A stretch of DNA of 64,000 bases from Neobacillus sp. PS3-34 (GTDB lineage Bacteria; Bacillota; Bacilli; Bacillales; Cytobacillaceae). Shown piece by piece: positions 54,799 through 64,000 of the stretch; positions within the stretch are counted from its first letter, which is position 1, and each line of letters begins with the position of its first letter. Position numbers and translations under genes: made by a program. The notes under the pieces are model-generated. The model was given only the letters and a program-made list of their open reading frames with translations, did no database searches and was not told the origin of the DNA. The DNA lies in the NCBI RefSeq assembly GCF_030915465.1, contig NZ_CP133267.1, positions 2,448,501 to 2,512,500 of the forward strand, written 5' to 3'.

Positions 54799-55025
54799 TG
54801 AATTTGGAAAAAATTTATTAAAATTAGTAAAAAATTAGGGCTTAATGCATGTTTTCATCTTCGTGTTTTTTAGATACAATTCTCGTTGTGTGGCAAAGGT
54901 TTGTTTGTACTTTAAAGTAATAAAGATTGTCATTTGATGATCCTGTCAAAAAGTGACGATAATTCCCAAGTATGCTCTTCTTCTCCCTGGAAACAATGGT
55001 AGTAAGGGGAAGGGGAGAAGTACTA

Positions 55026-55765
55026 ATGAAAGAGAAATTAAAATTTATTTTATCAATAACTGCCATCATGGGTTTTATAATATTTCAATATGGGAATAGA
55101 ACGACTGTAGCCGATGGAGGGCTTGACTTACTTAAATTGGCTTCCGTTTTACAAGGCGAAAATATTTTACTCAATGAATGGTCTGTTAATGCAAGGGAAC
55201 ATTTGGTAAAGCTGAAAACCCAACAGGAGATAGAAGTCTACGCTGAAGATCTTCGACAAAAATTTCCTGAATGGAAATGGACCGTTACATCAACCCGCCA
55301 AAAATGGGAAGTAACCGCTGTTTCTCCAGCACATGAAACTCTTCAACTATTGGCAACCCACACAAACCAGAAGGCTGATGCGTATATTGTATACAGAGTA
55401 AATGGTACTGCATGGAATAGGGATGTTGAGTCTTTTTCACAGATGGCCAATTTGAAACTAGACTAAGCGACATATTTCGAGGCAATCCCACAATTTTCTC
55501 TTGTGTAAAAGGCGAAATCGGTGATAAGATGTTTAAGGCTTTACCTAATTCAGTAAATAATGTCCTTTCTGCTTTTAATGCAAAAGAAACCGAAGCTTTA
55601 AAAGAAGACAATTTTATGTCAGTAACGGCATTTTCGCCAATGTTTTCCGATTCGATTTCGGATAAAAAAGGAAGTATGAATTTACAAGTCGCAGTACGGT
55701 CAGAAGGATTGGGCGCTAAGACTACCATAGTTATTGGCACACCAATCATTACGATTGAATATTAA
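55026..55765 (+). CDS. ywmB: YwmB, DUF1779 family protein (frameshifted as read)
   Basis: About 246 aa when repaired. One N-terminal membrane or signal helix ([18 protein letters not shown]) is followed by a soluble domain ([34 protein letters not shown]). The frame breaks at GGCC 55445-55448. Restoring one base (GGGCC or GGCCC) joins it to [27 protein letters not shown] and the end [14 protein letters not shown]. The family (YwmB, TATA-box-binding-like fold) has no known function. Start ATG 55026 follows AAGGGGAG. It lies immediately upstream of murAA, as in B. subtilis. Confidence 0.85.
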
Positions 55766-55797
55766 TATAGAGAAATTGGACGCGGAGGGGAATACTC

Positions 55798-57107
55798 TTG
55801 GAAAAGATCATCGTCCGCGGCGGACAAAGGCTTTATGGTACGGTAAAAGTTGAAGGTGCGAAAAACTCCGTCCTGCCTGTTATCGCTGCAACATTATTAG
55901 CAAGTGATGGAAAAAGTGTAATTCGTGATGTACCGACTCTCTCCGATGTATACACAATCAATGAAGTATTACGCAACTTAAACGCTGAAGTGGTGTTTGA
56001 AAATAATACAGTTGTAGTAGATGCATCCAGAGAGTTAGAAGTAGAAGCGCCGTTCGAATATGTTCGTAAGATGCGCGCTTCAGTTCTTGTAATGGGATCA
56101 TTATTGGCCCGCAATGGACGTGCGCGTGTAGCGCTTCCTGGCGGATGTGCCATCGGATCTCGCCCGATCGATCAGCACCTTAAAGGTTTTGAAGCGATGG
56201 GTGCAAAGGTTAAAGTCGGAAATGGCTTCATTGAAGCAGAAGTTGACGGCCGATTAAAAGGCGCTAAAATCTACCTGGACTTCCCAAGCGTAGGTGCAAC
56301 AGAAAATATCATGATGGCTGCGGCACTTGCTGAAGGTACAACCATCATCGAAAACGTTGCAAAGGAACCGGAAATCGTTGACCTTGCAAACCTATTGAAC
56401 AAAATGGGCGGAAAAGTAAAAGGCGCTGGAACTGGTACACTTCGAATTGAAGGCGTAGAAGTATTATTCGGCACAGAGCATTCAATTATTCCAGACAGAA
56501 TCGAAGCAGGAACGTTCATGGTTGCCGCGGCGATTACAGGAGGAAATGTTCTTGTCCAAGGCGCTGTTCCTGAACACTTATCTTCATTAATTGCAAAAAT
56601 GAAAGAGATGGGTGTTATCATTGAGGAAGAAACAGACGGTGTCCGCGTAATCGGCCTGAAAAATTGAAGGCTGTCGATATTAAAACGATGCCTCACCCTG
56701 GCTTCCCAACTGATATGCAGTCACAAATGATGGCATTGCTGCTTCGCGCAGAAGGCACTAGCGTCATCACTGAAACTGTATTCGAAAACCGTTTTATGCA
56801 CGTTGAGGAATTCCGTCGTATGAACGCGGATATTAAAATTGAAGGACGTTCTGTCATCATGAATGGCTCTTCAAACCTGCAGGGTGCAGAAGTGGCGGCA
56901 ACTGATTTGCGTGCGGCAGCAGCACTTATTTTAACAGGCCTTGTTGCTGAAGGTATGACTCGCGTTACTGAATTAAAACACTTGGACCGCGGCTATGTTG
57001 ATTTCCACAAGAAATTGGCATCCCTGGGCGCAGACGTTGAACGCGTTAACGACGTTGAAGAAGTGCTTGCAGAGAACGAAACTTATATCGCAGATATGAA
57101 TGCGTAA
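55798..57107 (+). CDS. murAA: UDP-N-acetylglucosamine 1-carboxyvinyltransferase MurAA (frameshifted as read)
   Basis: The main MurA of Bacillus, committing UDP-GlcNAc to peptidoglycan. It begins [35 protein letters not shown] (TTG start after GGAGGGG). It has the catalytic Cys in [27 protein letters not shown] and ends [23 protein letters not shown]. The frame breaks at GGCC 56653-56656. Restoring a C (GGCCCTGAA) gives [28 protein letters not shown]; the repaired product is about 436 aa. It is a paralogue of MurZ at 5862. Confidence 0.95.
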
Positions 57108-57133
57108 TTTAAAATAATTAGGAGAGGAGCTGC

Positions 57134-57211
57134 ATGGATTTTTCCGAAAACGAACCGAAGAAACATGCTGTCAGATGTCTGGCAGGTCATGTTCCTTCGG
57201 TTTTTTGTTAG
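57134..57211 (+). CDS. Possible 25-codon ORF overlapping the murAA terminator
   Basis: AGGAGAGGAG stands seven bases before an ATG that opens a 25-codon frame (MDFSENEPKKHAVRC...PSVFC) ending at TAG 57209, right at the terminator T run. The ribosome-binding site is better than for many genes here. The terminator strands themselves supply most of the codons, so it may be coincidence. I recognise no family. Confidence 0.25.
   Translation: MDFSENEPKKHAVRCLAGHVPSVFC
57153..57206 (+). terminator. murAA terminator
   Basis: AACCGAAGAAACATG pairs with CATGTTCCTTCGGTT and ends in six T residues. Confidence 0.85.
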
Positions 57212-57331
57212 GTTTTTTTTTGATCTATTCGAAAATAGCTATTTTTAATGAAATTCTCATTTGCTATTATTGATTCCGCATACTATCATTTGCCTGAATG
57301 ACTACTACAATCGGAAAGCTGTGATAGTACA

Positions 57332-58467
57332 GTGAAATTTTATAAAAAAAGTGTGGCGATTTTTTTAGCAGTAATGAGTCTGACGGGCTGCGCTCATCGG
57401 GATGATGCGGTGACTGTTCATGTAGAAAAGGTAAGGCTTGATAAGCGAGTTCCCGTTGAACATGTAGGAGTGGATGAGAAGGTCCACTTGGAACGACATA
57501 TAAGGATCGATAAGCGAATTCCAAGGACCCTCCCGGAAAAAATAAGAGACTACCTGATCGCACATCATGTGAATGGAAGCATTGAAGTGGCGCGAAAAAA
57601 TGTGGTTCTTTTTGAAGAGGGAATTGGATTTTCAAATATAGCGAAGAGGACACCTAATCAGCCGCTGACTACATTCCCAGTTGGTTCGATAACCAAAACG
57701 TTTGTGGCAACGAGCATTATGCAGCTTCAGGAACAGCATAAATTGAGTATTCGCGATACAGTGGCAAAATACATACCTGATTTTCCAAGGGGACGAAGAA
57801 TCAGGCTTGGCAACCTATTGGCTCATACCTCCGGAATTCAGCCGCCCTTATGGAAGCTGGGCGATACGAAGCCTGGCGATCTGGTCAGGGAAATAGAAAA
57901 AGGCCGATTAAATTTCACGCTGGAACGAAGTGGGATTACGAGGATGCCAACTACATGGTATTGGGCTATATCCTCGAAAAGGTGACCGGTACCCCGCTTC
58001 ATGAATATATTCAAAAAAATATTTTCAATAAGTCAGGTATGATTCACTCCGGGTTCATTGCTCCGGGGAAACGGACCGCAATCAATTCGGTTGGATATTT
58101 GAAAGATGGGAAAAAGATATTTTCGACCCGTGTTTCGAATCCGTATATTTTGTACGGGTGCGGTGACATTTATGCAACCACAGATGATTTGCGCCTGTAC
58201 GACCAGGCCTTGATGGACGGAAAGCTCGTAACGAGAAACAGCCTGGAACAGATTTTGACGCCGCGATCCCGTTCCTTCTATGGACTTGGACTTTATAATA
58301 ATGGAAATGCATTTTACAGCAGAGGGGTACTTGGCGGATGGGATACGGTGCATTTTTATTTTAAGGACCATACTTCCGTTGTTGTTCTTTTAAATATACG
58401 AAATAAAAAAAGCGAAATTTATAAAATACCGAATGATTTGTATAAGTTGGTAATCGCAAAGAGTTGA
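57332..58467 (+). CDS. Beta-lactamase-family serine hydrolase lipoprotein (frameshifted as read)
   Basis: About 378 aa when repaired. It starts with a lipobox LTGC near residue 19. A charged linker of two similar stretches (KVRLDKRVPVEHVG and KVHLERHIRIDKRIPR) follows, then a class C beta-lactamase/D-Ala-D-Ala peptidase-like domain. The SxxK is FPVGSITKTFVA and the YxN is DYEDANYMVLGYILEK. The frame breaks at GGCC 57902-57905; a missing G in AAAGGGCCG explains it and joins GRLN-side sequence to IKFHAGTKWDYED. The enzyme could be a penicillin-binding peptidase or an esterase. The GTG start has a weak site. It sits between murAA and spoIID, where B. subtilis has none that I recall. Confidence 0.8.
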
Positions 58468-58573
58468 GTAATATATAGTCATAAATGCTTGTCCGCTTCC
58501 ATAGAATTGAAATGAGACGTAAGCCTGCAGATGAAGCTGCGGGCCGTTTACTTTTCGAAATGGAGGCTTACAC

Positions 58574-59602
58574 ATGATCAAAGTCAAACCACTATTCGCA
58601 CTAGCTGCCATCCTATTTGCCATCACATTAATCGTTCCAGCCCTGCTAGTGATGCCTTTTATGGAAGGAAAGGCAAGCGGCAAATTAGCGGAAGAATTGA
58701 AAGCAGATAATACAAGTGGGGTGGTGGTTCCAACGGAAGACTCAGCAGTTGATGTAGCTGTCTATCGGACCTCACTAAAGAGAATAGAAAAGCTGCCAAT
58801 GGAACAATATCTCATCGGGGTTGTTGCCGCGGAAATGCCGGCAGACTTTGAAATGGAAGCATTGAAGGCCCAGGCACTCACCGCCAGGACCTACATTGTA
58901 AAGCAGATGTTAAGTGAGGAAAATCTGGCCTTCCAAAGGGTGCTCAGGTTACGGATACAGAAATCCATCAAGTGTATAAAAGTGATGAAGAATTAAAACG
59001 GGACTGGGGAATGGATTATAGTTGGAAGCTGAAGAAAATTACTGAAGCTGTCAGAGCCACGAGCGGACAAATCCTTACCTACCATAACCAGGCAATCACA
59101 GCTACCTTCTTCTCAACAAGTAATGGCTTTACGGAAAACTCCGAGGATTACTGGTCCAACGCCTTTCCTTATTTAAGGAGCGTCGACAGCCACTGGGATA
59201 AAAATTCGCCAAAGTTTCAAAGCCAAAAGGTGCTCGCTGTTAATGATTTTGAGGATTTGTTGGGTATAAAATTAAAAGATGGCAAGGCGATTGGTAAAAT
59301 CATTGAACGGACAGCCGGAAAGCGGGTAGGCAAGGTCGATTTTAGCGGCGATGTTTTGACCGGGAAGGAAATTCGCGAAAAACTGGATCTTCGTTCTTCT
59401 GATTTCACATGGGAACGAATCGGCAACAAAATCCTTATTTCCACCAAAGGCTATGGCCACGGCGTGGGCATGAGCCAATACGGTGCCAACGGAATGGCCA
59501 GCCGAAGGGAAGACCTATGAGGATATTGTAAAACACTATTACAAAGGCGTAGAAATATCCGATGCGAAAAATATGCTTGCAACGATAACGGCCCGGAAAT
59601 AG
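58574..59602 (+). CDS. spoIID: Stage II sporulation protein D (two frameshifts as read)
   Basis: SpoIID is a lytic transglycosylase of the SpoIIDMP engulfment complex. An N-terminal helix ([20 protein letters not shown]) precedes [39 protein letters not shown]. Frame break one is at GGCC 58927-58930; adding a G links it to [25 protein letters not shown]. The catalytic region [22 protein letters not shown] and [17 protein letters not shown] follow. Break two is at 59496-59504, also at GGCC; the end then reads [19 protein letters not shown]. The product is about 342 aa. TGGAGG precedes the ATG. A sigma-E promoter was not identified. Confidence 0.92.
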
Positions 59603-60000
59603 ATAGAGTATGAGGGGGAGCCAGGCTGGTGCCTGGCTTTTTGGATTGAAAGAGGTCAGGTTTATGAGAAGGTTGGTATTTTGGGAAAAGTGGTCGGTAA
59701 ATAAGGGGAAAGGTTTGGTATTTTTAAAAAAGTGGTGGGTAAATCGAACGAACTGGTTGGTAAATCATTTAAAGTGGTCGGTAAACGGAAAAATTACCAA
59801 GGATCAATTACCTGAGCCAGGCTCCGGCCTGGCTTTTTGTATCAAGGGTCTTCCTAAAAGAGGCATCTGAAGGAAGAAGGTTGGTATTGAAGAAAAAGTG
59901 GTTGGTAAAAAGCAATAAGAGGTCGGTATTTTATTAAAAGTGGAGGGTAAATGAAAAGTTCCCGTCGGTAAATTCCTCATTTAGGTCGGTAACTAAAAAT
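59603..60000. repeat. 21-bp phased array E, GGTCGGTAAAT core, in spoIID-NERD gap
   Basis: A GGTA core, usually in GGTTGGTATT or GGTCGGTAAA, lies at 59675, 59696, 59717, 59738, 59759 and 59780. After a gap it resumes at 59883, 59904, 59925, 59946, 59967 and 59988. Every step within a block is exactly 21 bp. The inserted 59800-59875 segment carries two copies of GAGCCAGGCT..GCCTGGCTTTTT hairpins, one of which (59810-59840) is a likely terminator; a similar one at 59620-59640 follows spoIID. The remaining bases up to 60100 show no other feature. Confidence 0.85.
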
Positions 60001-60114
60001 CTAGTCAAGAAATGTACATTTTTTAAAGATAATTCATTTAAAAAATGTTCTTGGTAGAAGGTATCATCTCATTTAATGAAGAAATCATTCAAAAAACAGA
60101 AGGGAATGATACCT

Positions 60115-61080
60115 TTGATTGTAAAAAAACGAGAAGTTTCGTTGAAATACAGAAAGATCGAAGCGTTTTATTCAGGAAGATTGCCGAAGAATCATCCAAA
60201 ACGCCCACTGATTGAACAAGAATTTAACAATAGAAAGGCGGGAGATGCTGGAGAGAGAGGAGTCGACTATTATATAAGGAAACTTCCTGAGGAGGGCTAT
60301 TATATTTTTCATGGCCTCAGGTTATTAAACGGTGAATTTGCTTTTCAAATAGATACTCTGATTATTACTACAAGGTTTGGATTAATTGTGGAAGTTAAAA
60401 ATATTGCAGGAAATCTGCATTTCGATAAGAAATTCCATCAATTCACCCGAAAGATTAACAACATAGAGAAAAGATATAAGAACCCCATTTTACAAGCCCA
60501 ACAACAAAGAGACGAATTAAGAGAATGGCTGGAGAGAAACCACTTTTTGGATATTCCGATTGACTATCTTTTTGTAAACAGCAATGAAAGGGCGATCGTT
60601 TCTGCGGATCCTGGATATGAACTTGTCTACCGGCACGCCTGTAATAGTGACTGTTTACTTCAAAAAATTATGCAGCTATCAAATTTTTATAAAAAGGAGA
60701 TCCTGTCGACGAAGGAAGTGCGTAAACTTAACCGCCTGCTCCTCAATAAACATACCCCTGAGGATATAAATATCCACGAAGCCTTTAATCTTACGCCGTC
60801 TGACCTTATAACCGGAACGCAATGTCCCAACTGTAATTCGATTCCAATGTCCTACCATTATGGGAGCTGGAAGTGTCCGGTCTGCGGCATAAAATCGAAG
60901 GATGCCCATATTAAAGCTATAGAAGACTACTTTCTTCTTATAAACCCCTCTATCAATAATTCACAATTAAAAGAGTATCTTCATCTACCATCTGCAAGAA
61001 TAGCCTACAAAATCCTAACTTCCCTTAAAATGCCTCATACTGGAACATTTAAAAACCGCATCTATTTTCCAAAGCCATAA
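60115..61080 (+). CDS. NERD-domain protein with C-terminal zinc ribbon
   Basis: About 321 aa. The N-terminal part has the nuclease-related (NERD) domain: GDAGERGVDYYIRKLPEEGYYIFHGLRL and FQIDTLIITTRFGLIVEVKNIAG, with the Asp and Glu-x-Lys of a restriction-endonuclease-like fold. The C-terminus has a zinc ribbon (CPNCNSIPMSYHYGSWKCPVCG), then a helical segment. The role is unknown; nucleic-acid processing is the family guess. TTG 60115 after AGAAGGGA gives the common LIVKKRE-type start; ATG 60076 or 60106 are alternatives. It interrupts the spoIID-spoIIQ order of B. subtilis and is flanked by repeat array E. Confidence 0.75.
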   Translation: MIVKKREVSLKYRKIEAFYSGRLPKNHPKRPLIEQEFNNRKAGDAGERGVDYYIRKLPEEGYYIFHGLRLLNGEFAFQIDTLIITTRFGLIVEVKNIAGNLHFDKKFHQFTRKINNIEKRYKNPILQAQQQRDELREWLERNHFLDIPIDYLFVNSNERAIVSADPGYELVYRHACNSDCLLQKIMQLSNFYKKEILSTKEVRKLNRLLLNKHTPEDINIHEAFNLTPSDLITGTQCPNCNSIPMSYHYGSWKCPVCGIKSKDAHIKAIEDYFLLINPSINNSQLKEYLHLPSARIAYKILTSLKMPHTGTFKNRIYFPKP

Positions 61081-61202
61081 AAATATTTTCCTTTAATATG
61101 AATAGAAATGATCTTTTTGTCGAAAAATAATCAGAAAATTTTTTTTAGCCATATGTATATTATTCTACCGATCTGTTCAGAATGATTGCTGAGGTGATGA
61201 AA

Positions 61203-62114
61203 ATGAGAGAGGAAGAAAAAAGAACTTCTCAAAGCTCCAGCTTTAAGCGCTTTTTCAAAAAGCGTTGGGTATTTCCAGCCATTTATATCGCAAGTGCTGC
61301 AATCATTCTGACGGCGGTTCTATGGTATCAAACGAGTAACAATGCGACAGACAAGTACGATTATAAGGCAACGGATCTAAACGGCAAAAAATATAATCAG
61401 CCGTCAATGGAAGTAAGCCGTGCGCTTGAAAATTTCGAGATGCCTGTCAGCAAATCAGTGGAAACAGTAGTTGATAAAGGATTCTATGATTTTAAAGGCA
61501 AAGAATCAGATCAGCAAGCAGCGTTGGTTTATTACGATGATACGTACCAACCAAACACTGGTATCGACCTTAAGGCTAAAAACGGCGAAACGTTTGACGT
61601 CGTTGCATCCTTAAGCGGTAAGGTTACAAAGGTTGAGGAAGACTCGCTGCTGGGGAATGTGATTGAAATTGAGCATGACAAGGGTATTGCAACTCAATAT
61701 CAATCCGTTACAGACGTGAAGGTCAAGGTTGGCGATGAAATCCATCAGGGACAAGTGCTTGCAAAGGCTGGGCAAAGCTTGTTCAATGAAAAAGCAGGCG
61801 TGCATGTACATTTTGAAATCCGTAAAGATGGTGTTGCGGTAAATCCGCAAAATTATTTTGATAAGCCGATGAGCGCTTTACAAGCTGAAGAGCCTGTAAA
61901 GAATGTGAACAATCCTGCTAATCAAGGCTTAGAAGATAGCAAATTGAAGGATAACCAAAGCGGCAGCACTCCAGATACAACTGGCAATATTGAAGAAGAT
62001 CAAAGCAAGGACACTAAGTCCAAAGATGATCAAAGCAAGTCGAAAGATGAAAAGAAGTCTGACGACAGCAAAGCTCCTTCAGAGCAATCTTCTCAAGATA
62101 AAACTAACTCATAA
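61203..62114 (+). CDS. spoIIQ: Stage II sporulation protein Q
   Basis: Forespore membrane protein that interacts with SpoIIIAH during engulfment to form the A-Q channel. The 303-aa product has a basic N-terminus, one helix (VFPAIYIASAAIILTAVLWY) and a LytM/M23 domain (TGIDLKAKNGETFDVVASLSGKVTKVEEDSLLGNVIEIEHDKGI... GVHVHFEIRKDG). The first zinc-ligand position is Asn (YQPNTGIDL) instead of His, so it is probably not an active endopeptidase, as in B. subtilis SpoIIQ. The C-terminal tail is Lys/Asp/Ser-rich. Start ATG 61203 follows GAGGTG. Confidence 0.92.
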   Translation: MREEEKRTSQSSSFKRFFKKRWVFPAIYIASAAIILTAVLWYQTSNNATDKYDYKATDLNGKKYNQPSMEVSRALENFEMPVSKSVETVVDKGFYDFKGKESDQQAALVYYDDTYQPNTGIDLKAKNGETFDVVASLSGKVTKVEEDSLLGNVIEIEHDKGIATQYQSVTDVKVKVGDEIHQGQVLAKAGQSLFNEKAGVHVHFEIRKDGVAVNPQNYFDKPMSALQAEEPVKNVNNPANQGLEDSKLKDNQSGSTPDTTGNIEEDQSKDTKSKDDQSKSKDEKKSDDSKAPSEQSSQDKTNS

Positions 62115-62125
62115 TAAAAAATATC

Positions 62126-62162
62126 AAACAGTGGGGTTATCAATCCCGCTGTTTGTTTTTTT
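62126..62162 (+). terminator. spoIIQ terminator
   Basis: AAACAGTGGG pairs with CCCGCTGTTT (one G-U) and is followed by T residues. Confidence 0.8.
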
Positions 62163-62212
62163 GTTTCATTTTGTCCCTCTATGTTAAAATAGGGAAAAAA
62201 AGGGGGAATACG

Positions 62213-64000
62213 ATGAAGAAATGGTTAGTTACAATCCTCGCGGCCGTGCTATTTTTAATGGCTGCAGGGTGTACAAAGGAACCCTCGCCGGAAGATAGAT
62301 TCTCAAAATATATCGATTCGTGGAACAAGCAGGATTTTGCTAAAATGTACGGATTTTTATCAAGCAATGCAAAAAAATCTATCAGTGAAGAACAATTTGT
62401 CAGCAGATATAAAAAGATATATAAAGATTTGCAAATTACCGATTTAAAGGTTCAATTTAAAAAGCCGAAGAAGGGCAGCAAAAAGCAGGAAGGGAACAAG
62501 GTTCATTATTCCTATACTGCGAAAATGAACAGTGTGGCCGGTGAGATTCATTTTTCCCAAACTGCTAATCTGAAAAAAGAAGAGCGTAACAACGGAGATA
62601 ATTGGTATGTTGATTGGAGTACGGCACAAATTTTTCCACAATTAAAGGCAGGGGATAAGCTCGGCCTTGCATATATCGCACCAAAAAGGGGTGCCATCCT
62701 GGACCGGAATGGCAACACGCTGGCGGAGAATGGCCAGGTGGATGAGGTTGGCGTCGTGCCAGGACAGATGGGCGCGCAAAAGGAGCAGACGATTGCGAAG
62801 CTGGCCAGCTGCTGCAGCTCACTCCAGATAAAATCAACCAGGAAATCAGTGCGAGCTGGGTGAAGCCGGATTATTTCGTGCCGCTGAAAAAAGTCTCGCT
62901 GACCGACCAGAAGCTGATTAGCGAATTAATTAAGCTAGCCCCCGTGCAGACGAAAAAGGTGGAAGCGAGGGTCTATCCTTTTAAGGAGACTGCTGCCCAG
63001 CTGATCGGATATGTGGGGACGGTTACGGCCGATGATCTGGAGCAAATGAAGGACAAGGGCTATTCGAGTGGAGATGTGATTGGAAAAAGGGCCTCGAGCA
63101 GGTGTACGAAGAGCAGCTGCGGGGCAAGAGCGGAGTAAGGATCACCATCAAGAAGAAGGACGGAAGTGAGGAAGTCCTGGCGGAGCATCCAGTAGAAGAT
63201 GGCAAGGAAATTAAGTTGACGATTGATGCCAATCTGCAGGCGAAGATTTTTAGCCAGCTGGGGGAAAACCAGGGGCTTCATCCGCAATGAACCCGATTAC
63301 CGGGGAAACACTGGCTCTCGTCAGCAGCCCGGCCTTCGATCCAAACCAGCTGACACTCGGCCTTTCTGCAGCACAGTGGAAGATGCTAGAGGATAACCCG
63401 CTAAAGCCATTGCAGACACGCTTTAAACAGGCCTACGCGCCTGGTTCAATGCTTAAGCCGGTAACTGCTGGAATTGCGCTGATGAACAATTCGATCAACC
63501 CCGCAGAAGCTGTGAAAATCACATCGAAAAAATGGCAGAAGGATAAATCGTGGGGAAGCTATTTTGTGACAAGGGTCCATGAATCCAACCCGGTAAACCT
63601 TGAAAAAGCGCTAATTTTTTCCGATAATATCTATTTTGCACAAACGGCATTAAAGATTGGAAAAGAGAATTTTGCAGCGGGCTTGAGAAACTTTGGTTTT
63701 GAAAGCGAAATGGAGTTCCCATTCCCGCTCGAAACCTCGCAAATCGGGCAGCTTGGCAGTGAAATTGCGCTGGCTGATTCCGGTTACGGACAGGGGCAGA
63801 TCCAGATGAACATTGTTCACCTGATGGCATCGTATACACCGTTCGTCAATGGCGGGAATATGATTAAGCCTGTCCTACTCATGGATGACCAGAAAAATCA
63901 GGTGTTTAAAGAACAGGTCATTTCGAAGGCGGCGGCAGATACCATCGCGCCAATCCTGAGAAAAATCGTCAGTGAGCCGTCGGGAACAGCTCATCGGGCG
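62213..64000 (+). CDS. Class B penicillin-binding protein, PbpC-like (three frameshifts as read, truncated by window end)
   Basis: A lipobox-type start (LFLMAAGCTKE) is followed by an NTF2-like MecA_N domain (RFSKYIDSWNKQDFAKMYGFLSS), a PBP-dimer domain (PKRGAILDRNGNTLAENG) and a transpeptidase domain with SxxK in YAPGSMLKPVTAG and SxN in FSDNIYFAQTA. The KTG box is expected past the window. Frame breaks lie at GGCC 62803-62806, GGGCC 63089-63093 and 63272-63276. Repairing each by one base gives a continuous frame to 64000. This architecture is shared with B. subtilis PbpC (PBP3) and staphylococcal PBP2a. Start ATG 62213 follows AAGGGGGAA. Confidence 0.88.

Overview
The window is a contiguous stretch of a low-to-mid GC, endospore-forming Firmicute chromosome. 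Gene order matches the Bacillus subtilis rpoE-pyrG-ywjG-spo0F-fbaA-tal-murZ-glpX-rho-rpmE-tdk-prfA-prmC-spoIIR-ywlBCDEFG-glyA-upp-atp-ywzB-ywmB-murAA-spoIID-spoIIQ region. Spo0F, SpoIIR, SpoIID and SpoIIQ show that the organism sporulates. The presence of a nuo operon and several intergenic repeat families that I associate with other Bacillaceae suggests Bacillus sensu lato (a Mesobacillus/Neobacillus-like genus) rather than B. subtilis itself; the genus is inference. Almost every gene is on the plus strand; ywjG is the only minus-strand gene I accept. I saw no rRNA, tRNA or CRISPR.

Layout. 1-11.1 kb holds nucleotide, carbon and wall housekeeping genes with a CTP-sensing pyrG leader and the phosphorelay protein Spo0F. 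11.1-25.5 kb holds translation release (prfA, prmC), the sporulation signal gene spoIIR, a stress KGG-repeat protein, the ywl cluster with a DnaA-box cluster around the ywlC start, a chemotaxis-type transducer, glyA and upp. A Vpr-like secreted protease (25.9-28.3 kb) is followed by the complete F1Fo ATP synthase operon (28.5-35.7 kb). 36.4-42.3 kb is an accessory surface/secretion block: a c-di-GMP-I riboswitch with an intrinsic terminator in front of an LPXTG wall protein and a sortase, an HpaB-type flavin monooxygenase gene, then a second c-di-GMP-I riboswitch in front of a secreted transglutaminase-fold protein. 43.5-54.3 kb is an 11-subunit nuoABCDHIJKLMN operon (no nuoEFG). 54.5-64 kb returns to the conserved ywzB-ywmB-murAA-spoIID-spoIIQ arrangement with a serine hydrolase, a NERD-domain protein and a PBP truncated by the window end.

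Two window-wide patterns stand out. First, about 20 frameshifts break 17 genes, many of them essential, and nearly all lie at a GGCC tetranucleotide (typically GGGCC or GGCCC missing one base). This points to systematic base-calling loss at a GGCC context, possibly a modified base, rather than to pseudogenes. Frameshifted genes are therefore annotated as single CDS spans. Second, intergenic gaps contain at least nine arrays of degenerate repeats with helix-like periods. Two unrelated sequences both repeat at 52 bp (13 and 10 units, each unit with an 8-bp hairpin). At least five arrays repeat a short core every 21 bp. These explain most of the long non-coding gaps and are not coding, CRISPR or standard insertion sequences.
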